A DNA stretch of 64,000 nt from Rhynchonema sp. JSB1_4. Lineage: Eukaryota; Nematoda; Chromadorea; Monhysterida; Xyalidae. Position 1 is the stretch's first letter. Each line of letters starts with the position of its first letter. The position numbers and the translations under genes are program-made. The notes below the pieces were generated by a model that had not been told where the DNA came from, made no database searches, and saw only the letters and a program-made list of their open reading frames with translations. The stretch covers positions 1 to 64,000 of the forward strand of contig JASAMV010000726.1 in assembly GCA_030248065.1 (NCBI GenBank), read 5' to 3'. Positions 24,301-34,609 of this stretch are shown in pieces.

Positions 24301-27300
24301 TCCACGTGCAATTCGCCCTGCGTCTCCAATATCATCTGATCTGTATCCTGTCTGACGCGCATTGAAGGGTCGTCCATTGAGAGCTCCTGGAGCGAAGTTT
24401 GGTGCAAATGAGGTAGGTTTTGCAGGTTTTTTTTCGGGGTTTTCCGGGGTTTTTCATTTTCGGGGTTTTCCGTTTCGGGTTTTTTTCGGGGTTTTCGACG
24501 GCCACCTTTTGCAGAGTTACTGAACCGTTTTTGTTTCGATGCACGCTAGCAGAATACATGCAATCAGCCTCGGAGGCTGGCGACTTCACTTCACGTTCTG
24601 ACTAAAACATTTTTGGCCATGTTTTCTGCGAGCAAGAAACAGAAAGGACGCACGTCGGAATGGAGGTTTGACCTTCAGTTTCAGATAGGCGCGATGCGAA
24701 CAAGCTTGTGGCACGCAATTTAGCAGCCAAAACACCACGTAGGCTTGCTTAGGGACCGGATGTGAGTTTTTCAACTGTGTGACTGACTCGCACCCCATAC
24801 CAACAATAGGAGCAACATTTTGCTCAACATTGATACTTTCACTTTGGAAAAATGATCAACTTTGTTCAACAGTGAACTTCACTGTCGAACACGGGTAATT
24901 TTGCTCCAACGCGAAATTGAAAGAAACATTTGGAGCTATTAAACTGTTCAGGCCAGCATCGGACAATTTTTAGCGTACAACTGTCCGATTTCAGGTGTGT
25001 TCTTCTTCAAGATTCAAAGGTGCGGAGTGTGTGTGGACCCGTCACCAAATGCGTGGGAGCGCATCGGTTTCCAAAACTGGGTGTGTGCGGGACACCCCGA
25101 GATTCCGATCCCTAGTCTTGTCTGTCTAATCTGATTATTGAATGAGCGAGAGACGACCCAACCGACCTGCAAGGCTTTGTCCAATTTTGCTTGATCGCTC
25201 AATCTTTCAGCCTCGATCGAACAAAAGAACACTGGCTCTGGTGCGGTAATACCGGTCAGCGCCAGTCCATCGTGCACGACACTCAACTGTGAATGCAATC
25301 GAAGAGAAAATCGTATAAAGTAAAAATTTTTCTTCGCTCGGATGGTAGTAACCTTGGTAGTAACGGTTTTTTCCGTTTTTTTAGAAAGAAAAACGTTTTT
25401 TTTCCACCTGCAACTACAGCTGACAGTTGCGGTGCCCGAAAACCCATTAATCTGAAAATCTATTACAATCCAGCCTGAGCTTAAGACCGGAAGCCAAACA
25501 GTCACCCAATCGCAACACAACTGACCAACGGTTCTCAACAAATTCGCCAAAAAAGTTCTCATTCCCAAATTCAAACTCGAAACTGATCCTGCACCTGCTC
25601 TGCGTAATTCGCATCATCCGATTTCGAGCCCGAATCGGCCACAAACTTTGCCGCTGCCTGTTTAGCGATTGATTCGGTTTCGACCAAACTGTCACCGGTC
25701 CGTGTGTGTTTCAGTCCGGCCAGAATACAAATATCCCCAGCGTTGACACGGTTCACTTGCTGAAACGGGGGTGGCGGGCGATCACTGCGGGCTTATTCGC
25801 AAATGACGTTATTAAGTATCGTTAATCGCCCTTTATTCATTCATGAAATTTTATCCATTTGAGGACTTTTCGAAAAACACTCGTTACATTCGTTATCTTC
25901 AAAATATGGCGCGCACGAAACATTTCTTGGCCCAATTCTGAAGTGCAAAACATCAATCGCGCACATGATTTACACGTGTTTGAACATATAGAAATTCAAA
26001 CGTCGAAAATTTGTGTGCCATAACACACGAACCACATCATAAAATCTCTATTTTTTGCCTGTTCGTTGAAGCTCCTTGCTGTTGCTACTCACAGCAGCAT
26101 AGCAAAAAAATGTAATCGCGTCACCACTATTTTCAAATTACAGAATTATCACAAAATCTAGTTGCCATTAAAAGAAGAGATCACTCGAGCGTCACAAACG
26201 CCGCTTGATGGTTCTCAGACTAATTATTTCGCTTATTACGTTGTTTTCAATGGACATCTACATATATAGTATATTTCTTAATTTTTTCTAATTCTCTGCC
26301 GTGCAGTGAGGTGCGCCCAACACTTAATGCCCAGATCTGAACCCGAGACTCAACTTTTGAAACATTCGGACAGCAAACACACGCACACGCAGCTGGCCAG
26401 CCAGCTGTGTGCAAGGCTTCAGAACTGCGGGTGGTTACCGTTCTGATTTAGACGTGGACATTAACTATGGGGCGCATTTTAACGCTCTGCAGTGAACGTA
26501 GAATTTTGCTATTGCAACAAGTACTGCTCCTCAAAACGATGCAAAATATTTGCTCCGAAAACAAAACATTTGCCCTTGTCCTGCGATTGTGAGAACCGCC
26601 GCGCGGTACTGAGCGAGCACTCCACACGTATAACGCGTGTCATCGAGTCCGAAAAATTTTTCAATACATATTGTCAGTCACAAAATCAATGCCAATGGGC
26701 CAAAATTCCATAACACGTAACATTTAACGAACCACCAGCTCATCGGCCTGCGGTACAAACACATCGTGCGCTGTCTCAGTCACATTCGCGTTCACATTGT
26801 AGAAATGGCTGCCGCGCGGGATCGAACCACTGCAACAACAAATGTCGTGTGGCGGGTATACGTGCGGAAAAACCCGTTTCTCATATTTAGGGAAAAATTT
26901 CCGGAATAAAGCCGAAAGAAAGATAAATGATTTCAGCATACATAGCGTAGGGGAACCCGCAATAACGTATTTTCGGCCCATGTTGGCGTTAAGTTAAGTC
27001 CGCAACTTAAGGCGTTGTTAACGCTCATTCTCACCAAATAATCAAAAAATATACTTTTACATGTCGCGCTTTGGATCAAAGTCGGTCTCAGCAAAATTTT
27101 CCCCTAATTTTGGCAAAATACTCAACTTTCAGGGAAAATACATGGGTTTGCCGACGGATGAGGCTTTATCGATTTTTTCCATTTCAAAAATCAGACGGAA
27201 AGCCGGTTTTCTACGAGAAAAACTGTTTCTGAACCCACTAGTATGGCGGCGGGCGCCTTCAAAATTACCTTTATATCATCTAACCCACCGTGAAACATCA

Positions 27301-30300
27301 ACGAGCTGGACACACCCACCTATAGACACGTGCATAAGTCAGTGCACCCAGTCTCGGGTCATGTTCGATCTTGAAAGCCAGTGCGCAAAGACTGTTTGGG
27401 GGGTAGTAATCCTGAAATTGACTAAATTTTAACATCATGTATTGAAAAAACACTAAAAATCACCAAGCAGACGCACAGCCACAAACCTCAAATAAATGCT
27501 TTCTATCGTCGGGGCTAGGCAGCAACGCAACTATTGAATCCAGTAGATGTTTCACACCGTTTGAGTGCAGGGCACTGCCCACACATACGGGCATAGCACG
27601 ACGTGATAGGGTGATGCGTCTGTAATGAATCAATCACGGGTAGTGCAGAAGTTAGCCTGCATGCTACATGCAAGGGAACGTCGCATGTATGAAACTGGAA
27701 ATGAAGTGAACCATCAAAATCGAAAAAATCTGATTTTAAATGCGATTTACAGCACGTTCGCACGATGTGCATGTGAAACATAAGAAGCGGTATCGATTCC
27801 GACATGATTTTTGTGAATGATTTCAAATGAAGTTCATGTTTGATTTTTTCGCGAGTTGGAGGGAAGAAAGCTACGGATTAACAAATCAGCAAACAACAGG
27901 CTAATGTATATTGGGTGCATGGAACATTTTATTGCCGTTTTTTATTTAGGAAGTATAACCAGTGATGCAGCGGGAGGGTATGGGGGGCAGTAATCCCCCC
28001 AAACCCGGGTCAGCTATCTACGTATGTATGTCTACTGAAAAAACCTGCACCCCAAAACCCAGCTATCTATGTCTGTTGGTTTGGTTTATTGCTCTCAGTG
28101 ACGCATAAAACCATGCACGTAAATTAGTGATAGAAGCACAGTTACAAGACCGGGTGGGACAATTACGGAAATGAAAATAGTTACAACACTGGTTACAACA
28201 AAACCACAGCAAATAAAAGCTACAAAAAGCGCCAAGGAGAGAGAAAGATCACGGACATCAGGACAGATCACAGGACATGTTAACGGAACTGAAAATTATG
28301 CATTAATCCTCGTCCTAGTCAAACGACAAATGTCGGGCTCAGAGGGCATATTGGGATCAGTCCATGTTGTCAACAGTCCAGAACAGATGGTGGGTTGGTG
28401 ATTGTCCGTCACTTCCGTGTCTATGTCTGTCATGTCTGGACATGTACCAACAGTGTTGATTTTAATGACAAAATGGGCATTGTAATGGTTCAGAATGGTC
28501 AAATTTTTTCACTGTTCTGCTGAGATGAAGAAAATTACCCACTTTAAGGTCTACTTTAGCATGGTTTTTCGCTCATAACTTTGGGTCCGGAGCCATTACC
28601 TCCAGATCGGCATAACAGTGCTGCTACCTATACCACCCCGGACAAACTGCATCCCTGAGTAGGACATTACAACAAAACTTCACTTGAGATGTTGACCTCA
28701 CGACATGACATACGCAGTGTGGTGTGTAGAGAGTGCTGTAGTTAGTAGTAGTAGTAGCAGTTTAAGTGGGCCACAAGTTCGCACTTCCAAATGCTTGCAT
28801 CGCGTTGGTTTGTTATTATTGCCCCGGTAGATGTCACCATTATACTCGTCGAAACGTATCGAATTTTATGAATAATCACGGTTTAGAAGAGAAATTAGTG
28901 TCAGAATTTCAAAAGCACGGGAATAGAATCGGGGATCCCAGTTGGCGATCGGCGTGGCGTGCATCAGCTCTCAATCACGGACATATCAAACGTTTCTGTC
29001 GAAAATTCTGATTTGACCAACGTAATATTCGTCTGGACGACAAAAAGAAGAGTTCCAAAACGATCAGTGACTCACGAATCATGAGTAACGATGAGGCCAT
29101 GTAACCATGTGGCCTTCGGCATTTTTTGTTTTCGGCATTTTTTCGGCGTTTTTTTGCTTTCGGCATTTTTGTTTTCGGCATTTTTTTTCGGCGTTTTTTT
29201 TCGGCATTTTTGACGGCCACCGAGGCCATTTTGAAAAAAGTTGTTACAGCCCGTCCAAGATAAAGCGATTAATGTTCCACGCACTCAACATACACGTGAA
29301 CTGGCGGGATAATCCTGTGAGTCTAGTGATCAGAAAACAAAACTTCCATAACTCGCTAATTCACTAACCTAACAACCGGCAATATATCAGCGTTCACGTC
29401 CATACCCGGCAGGCCTCCGTCCAATTTCAGGATCATTTCCGCAAAATCATCGTCCAAATCCGCCAATTTCTCCACAAACTCCTCCACAAACTCCCGGTCT
29501 TGGTCGAGAGCCGGTCTGAGACTTGGAGTTTGCAACAAACACAGCTGTCCGTTTGACGACTGAATTGGCAGCGCCGGCATTTGTAGATGCGATTCGATTG
29601 AGTCAATTGTGTGAGCGTAGTTGTAGCCTGTGTGAAAAGTGACAAGCATTTCATTCCAATGAACGTCAGGCGCCCCAGGCACCTAAGGCTCCTATTTTCG
29701 GAGCCAAACGACGTTCTGGCGCGCAAATTATGGCCAAAATCACAGAGAACGTCCAAAATTTAGGTGCCACTGGCTCATAAATTCAAAACACTAAGTGCCT
29801 GATCTCAGTGACGTAGTTGGTCCGAGCAAGAAAGCTAGCTAGCTGGAGTGGTCCGGCACAAGAAACCTAGCTAGCTAGCCGGGTACCCCGATTTGGGGGG
29901 TATTGGTCCAGAAGTCAAAAACAGCGGTATAAAATTTGGTCTAAATTATGCTAAAATAAGCCTTAAAATGCGTATTTTTGTGCACATGTGAGAAAATTTG
30001 AACGAATTTGACCATTTTGGCCCATAAAATGGTCATTTTGGCACTAAAATCAACACTTTTCTTACTTGATGACCGGAGCAAGAAAGCTAGCTAGCCAGTT
30101 TGGGGGTATGGGTTTCGGAGCAAGAAAGCTACCTAGCAGTTGGGGGTAATACCCCCCCCAACCACATCACTGCCTGATCTTAAGGTGACATGGCGTGTAA
30201 ATTTAGTAAAAAAAATTTGCAGCGTGTGAACAATCAGTTCTTAACGCGGGCCAAAACAGCGCCTGACCGACTGCGTATGCCTTGGCCAACGAACTAATCA

Positions 30301-33300
30301 AATAACCAACAGCTAATCTAGTCAAACTAAAGCGTAACCAGTAACCAAAAGGTTGCAGCCTTGGCCTTGTATGAAAAAAAAAACAGCGACCGCTGCGCTC
30401 CGTCCCGAAATTCTGCCAGTATGTTAAATTTGGACGTTATGCAACGCGAGAAATTTGGATAAGAAGTTTGAGACGAAAACAATGCTTGAAGTCACAGCTT
30501 AGCTCAACTAAACTGTTTCATCAAGCATAAAATGTTTCAACATTCTAAGAAAGTCTAGTGGACGCAAAACAGTGATGATCTCGTTGTTCCATCCAGACAA
30601 ACCTAAAACCAATAAAATACAGAAGATAGGCTCAAAAACTACTTATAGGCATACTACGCCAACACGAGCTCGATTTCGCAGTTGGCAGAATAGGGAAACA
30701 TTCTGACGTGGCTGCTGCTGGGAAATGTTCCACGTTGACGAATACAAAGTGGAGCATGATGATTTTGTCTTTCTGTTCGTTTTGAATACATACCACCTTC
30801 GAAATCGGGCTCGTGTTGGCGTAGCTTGCCTTTATGTGGGAATCGAACGCTCGCTGTTCCTTTCACGCACGAATGAAGCATCGCTCAACCAACGTGGTTT
30901 GTCCATTTTGTTGACGAACGCGATCGCCGGCACGCCATATCGTTTGCACTGTTGCCAGACGGTCATGGTCTGAGCCTGGACACCCGCTGACCCGTCCAAG
31001 ACAACCACTGCGCCGTCCAACACACGCACACTACGTTCTACCTGTGGCAAATGATCAACAAAAATTCTGAAATCTCAAACGCGAAGTGCGCATCCGATAA
31101 GTTACAAAAGAACCTCTATATGAAATAATAAAATAGAAGCCGGGAGAACTTGATTGGCACGAAGGGATCTTGTTCAAAACGTTAAGCTACTACCATCATA
31201 TTTGGTACTTGGTACAACAATAAGTTCTGCCAGATTGGTTCCGTTCTCACGATGGGCGTGGGCGATGCACGCAGAATATTATAAATGCGAATGTACACAT
31301 GCAAATTGGATCCCACCTCCACAGTGAAATCCACATGTCCCGGTGTGTCAATCAAATGTATGCGATGTGCGGCCCAGTCGAAATTGACCACTGCCGAATT
31401 GATGGTGATGCCTGATCAAACAAGGTGAGAGGTCGTAGAACTCTGACCTTCTTGACGTGTGTTTCTTTATTTTTATTTGTTTTGCACAAGTCGGCCTTCC
31501 AATGTCTTTACATGCAACGTTTTTTTTATCATGAATCCCGCAAAAACGCCTGGTCCCACCCAGACCTGTACGGGAGGAATTTTTTACCCTCGGCCGGTAA
31601 TGGCTTCAGATCGAAAAATTGGGGGGTCTGGTAACCTCGGAAGCAAAATCAGGGGGTCTGGTAATTTTTATGAATGAAGTCAGTAGACCTTATTTCAGTG
31701 TTACAGAGCTCATAGAGCCATTAGCCATGTATTCTCAGACTCATAAATACGTTTTGGCAGGTTTCTTTAACAAGCACAAGCATTTACGGCGCAAAACAAC
31801 GTTTAAAAACAGAATAATCAAGTTTACGTACAAAATCTGGAAGTATAATACATACCTAAAAAGTTGACCGAAATGTTCAAATTAGTTAAGTAATGCCACG
31901 AATCAAGAAACTTTAAAACACTTAGCTTGTGCAAATTATTTTGCTTACTTTGGAACTACTATGTTGTTCGTTTTACGTGCATCATTCAAGCCCACTTTAG
32001 GGCATAGTATAACTGGTGCCACCCAACCCATCAACAAGCTTCGCAGTCATTAATCAACAACAAAGATACAATACCTATGCATATACATGATACCTATACT
32101 ACTGTATGCCAGCCACATATGTATACTTTGCATACAACATGGCACTTCAACATTAAAAAAGGCATAACAAGTCATGAGTGACAGAAAATGCGCGCGAAGC
32201 GCGCCGACCTGAAGTATAAAAAGGCTAAAATACACGTTTAAAATGCTTTTTGGAAGAGGTACTGGTTTGGATTTTGAGGGGGGTCTGGTAATTTTTGCCG
32301 AGGGTGCCGGAATTTACCCTCGGCAAATCCAAAATGACCCTCGGCCGGGCCGAGGGTGCCGAGGGTGGTTGTACAGGTCTGGTCCCACCCAATAACAGGG
32401 CGGGCGCAAGACAGACATCTGGGCTGTTCAATGTAGTCGACAGGTCTATACTTGCGTATTTTTCCGCAAAATATATTTTTGGAAAAAAAACCGTTTCTTT
32501 TTCCGAAGAAAAACCGTTTTTTTCCAAATATTTTTCTAGTACTTAAGGATACCCATGGTCCAAAAACGACTATTTTGGAGGAAATTTTGTCGGGAAATGG
32601 CCTGAAACAGGCTAAAAATGCACTTGGAGATTAAAAAGTGTTCATTTTGAACTGTTTAGCACCGATTTACATTGGTTTTGACAACATCCTTTCGCAACCT
32701 TGGAAAATATTTCGGAAATCTTTGGAAAAAAACCGTTTTTTTCCAAAAGTTGCCACTTGGAAAAATTTCCGGAAAAATAAAAACGTATTTTTCCGGGCCT
32801 CGGAAAAAAACGGTTTTTTCCGAAAAAAAAAACGGTTTTTTTCGGCCCGCAAGTATAGACAGGTCCAGTCGACATCCGAAATCTCTAAGGGAATCTGACA
32901 CCCGATCCCTGCTTGGAATGAACGATCCTCCATGCGCGCCCCACCTCGTGTCCGTTCCTGTTCCATGTAGTCGGTGACTGTATCGCCCGAGTCCACATTG
33001 CCCATCGCACGCGTCGCACCGGCCAAATGTAGCATGCGCTCGGTGGTCGTAGTTTTGCCTGATTCACAAAGGTGACATTGATTAAAGGGTGTGTCGAAAG
33101 TCAGCTAGACAGCACCGAGTTGATACTGTTTGCAAGTTCAGTTGTTACTGTGCTGTTTTTCATTTCCATTTCCACTCACGAAGATGTGGTTGCAGCACCG
33201 CCGATACGTTTCATCAAACCAGCGTCAAACACATGACGCTATATGTCAGGTAACGTTCGGCACACCCTTTAAAACGAACGCGTACCCGGATGTCAGAACT

Positions 33301-33834
33301 ATTGGTTTAGGTCACAAAGAGAGAGCAACAATGTAAGGTTCAATGACAGCGGCAGACGCAGTGTGTGCTCCGAACAAACAACGCGCCACTGAATGCGGAA
33401 TGTCGAATGCACGCAACGCTGCACCTAGCCAGCCGTGGTGGATGACCGCACTTCATAAATGTAGTTCCCAAACAATAACCAAAACCTAATTTTAGTTTTT
33501 GAAAACCTAAAAATGTTTCCGTCCAAGCATGTACCAAGCACCTGAACAAGAACAAACAACTGGGATCCTCTCACGACATTAAAACCCAAACAAAAACCAC
33601 CCAACAACCTGCATCAATATGCGCCACCAGCCCAATGTTGCGCACGGTTCTCGTCTGCGTTTGTTGTTGTTTTTGTTTGTTCGACGTTTTCGTCTTATCC
33701 ACCGGCACCACGTGGTGTTTGATGGTTCTGCATTGCTGCAGTTTTTGTTCGAAGAGCGACAAAGGGAGGCAAAATTGCACAACACCAACGCCACTGGTTG
33801 ACGCACATAGACGGTGCGGACAGATTAAACGCAT
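21369..33834 (-). CDS. GFM2: GFM2, mitochondrial ribosome-recycling EF-G2
   Basis: Sixteen exons join in phase: 33834-33609, 33058-32945, 31411-31317, 31041-30894, 29627-29369, 27619-27487, 27411-27320, 26829-26736, 25759-25595, 25286-25167, 24386-24291, 23991-23826, 23080-22938, 22381-22261, 21974-21877 and 21575-21369. They give about 758 residues, close to human GFM2. The start is a likely mitochondrial presequence; an alternative ATG is at 33873. GTPase motifs are P-loop AHIDAGKTTTTE, switch [20 protein letters not shown] and [18 protein letters not shown] is diagnostic of GFM2 rather than GFM1. Later segments are [13 protein letters not shown] (domain III), [31 protein letters not shown] (domain IV) and [11 protein letters not shown] (domain V). 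The protein splits ribosomes after termination, with mitochondrial RRF. Two oddities: the G' insert is shorter than in mammals by roughly 25-30 residues, and the usual GMGELH reads ETQGELH. The introns hold several transposons. Confidence 0.95.
21732..21843. repeat. Perfect 43-bp hairpin in a GFM2 intron
   Basis: Positions 21732-21774 are the exact reverse complement of 21801-21843, with a 26-nt loop. The stem begins GGTTGTTGTGAGAGTTATGA. It lies between exons 15 and 16 of GFM2. The size suits either a miniature fold-back transposon or an RNA hairpin precursor. There are no flanking terminal signals to decide. Confidence 0.8.
23570..23712. mobile_element. Small fold-back element, GTCGTCAAATCA family, copy 1
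   Basis: The ends ATGTCGTCAAATCATGTCA and TGACATGATTTGACGACA are inverted. The interior has TCGCGCTCATTTGGGGCTCAT. A related element lies at 46797-46965 with the same interior block. Confidence 0.65.
26285..26512. mobile_element. Fold-back MITE, family A, copy 2
   Basis: It is a diverged copy of 17030-17272, with TTGAAACATTCGGACAGCA, GGTGGTTACCGTTCTGATTT and ACATTAACTATGGGGCG(C/T)ATTTTA. It lies in GFM2 intron 8. Confidence 0.75.
27960..29110. other. Intronic sequence, no supported gene
   Basis: This is part of the GFM2 intron between exons 5 and 6. It starts with a GGGGGG/CCCCCC-rich block and otherwise is unique, with a short TAG trinucleotide run near 28745. I see no coding exon. Confidence 0.5.
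29118..29222. repeat. TTTTCGGCATTTTT simple repeat
   Basis: Repeated TTTTCGGCATTTTT/TTTTCGGCGTTTTT units, intronic in GFM2. A similar TTTTTCGGGGTTTTC run lies at 24420-24500 in another intron. Confidence 0.7.
29806..30172. mobile_element. hAT-like MITE with 8-bp duplication CCTGATCT
   Basis: The ends are CAGTGACGTAGTTGG and the inverse of CAGTGATGTGGTTGG. CCTGATCT is duplicated at 29798-29805 and 30173-30180. Repeated GCAAGAAAGCTAGCTAGC units lie inside. It sits in GFM2 intron 4. Confidence 0.85.
30645..30833. mobile_element. Fold-back MITE, family B, copy 2
   Basis: It closely matches 18731-18920, including GGAAACATTCTGACGTGGCTG and the TACGCCAACACGAGC termini. It is in GFM2 intron 4, 61 bp from exon 4. 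Confidence 0.85.
31563..32379. mobile_element. Element with GACCTGTAC ends and 12-bp direct repeats
   Basis: TGGTCCCACCCA occurs exactly at 31551-31562 and 32380-32391. The ends GACCTGTAC and GTACAGGTC are inverted. Both subterminal regions carry GGGGGTCTGGTAA and CCCTCGGCCGG units. The centre is AT-rich and unique. It is in GFM2 intron 2. Confidence 0.75.
32447..32857. mobile_element. hAT-like fold-back MITE, TATACTTGCG family, copy 1
   Basis: The ends TATACTTGCG and CGCAAGTATA are inverted. GACAGGTC is duplicated at 32439-32446 and 32858-32865. The arms are runs of GGAAAAAAACCGTTTTTT. It is in GFM2 intron 2, 88 bp from exon 2. Confidence 0.88.
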
Positions 33835-34609
33835 TTTTGAAAGCTTTATTCTCTGAAAACTGAACAAAAACACAACATTTTGAAATCTTTTAAACGATAA
33901 GGGAGAATCGACGATGTACTTCCCTGATCACCAAGGATCGATAAACGAACAAAACATAAAATCGCAATGTCTGATGTTTCATTATTTGTTCTCGGCATAT
34001 TGTTGCTCAATTGGGTGGAAAATCGAACCCACTACCAACACAAGTTAACTCCAAACAAGCAAGCTGTCCAAGAATCACCACATCATTCTTGTTGTATGCA
34101 AGAAAACACAATGAAACGTACAATTTCCAATATAAATCAGCTCAAATCACAGATAAAGCACTCAAATTCAAACAGGTATTAACAGCAAGAAAGAAGAACA
34201 ATACACATAAAGGGATCTTGAATGAAACGAAATCAGGAAAACTTGCGTTACGCTTTGGATCACTTTCCATATCTGAGGTCCGGTACTGCCTCCAAGAAAC
34301 TATTTTGCACAAAACAACAGCAATCGGTTTGCACAACGGCTAGACCGAGACCGGAGTGGATCAATTTGATCCCATCCATGTTGGCCGATAGCGGACTTGG
34401 AGATCAGATCGGAACCCACATGCATTGCTCAGGAAAAGTTGTTGAATGAGGAAATTGAAAGATCTCCTCAACCCTCAAAATTTCGACCAGCGTCAGAAGC
34501 CGTTCATTTTAGACCACGGAACAATTTTACAACATCGCCCTGTGACCCGACCAAGCAAGACAAGTCCGCTCCAATGACCAAGTTTAAAACATCGATCCGC
34601 ATCCCATAA

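Larger units (their letters stand above)
3446..33981. promoter_or_regulatory. Dispersed TGATGTTTCA(C) motif array
   Basis: By eye, TGATGTTTCA occurs at 3446 (+), 8611 (-), 9770 (-), 10595 (-), 10863 (+), 11447 (+), 13403 (+), 18362 (+), 22116 (-), 27291 (-) and 33972 (+). Near matches GATGTTTCA lie at 23895 (+) and 27546 (+). Eight of the eleven extend to TGATGTTTCAC. The flanks are unrelated, so these are not copies of one longer repeat. I saw none after 34 kb. The core resembles CTGTTTCA, the known upstream motif of nematode 21U/piRNA genes. A regulatory role is inference; four of the thirteen sites fall in coding exons. Confidence 0.35.

Noticed and set aside
32450..33035. Phe/Lys-rich open frames
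   Set aside because: They are translations of the GGAAAAAACCGTTTT arms of a MITE, apart from the real GFM2 exon at 33058-32945.
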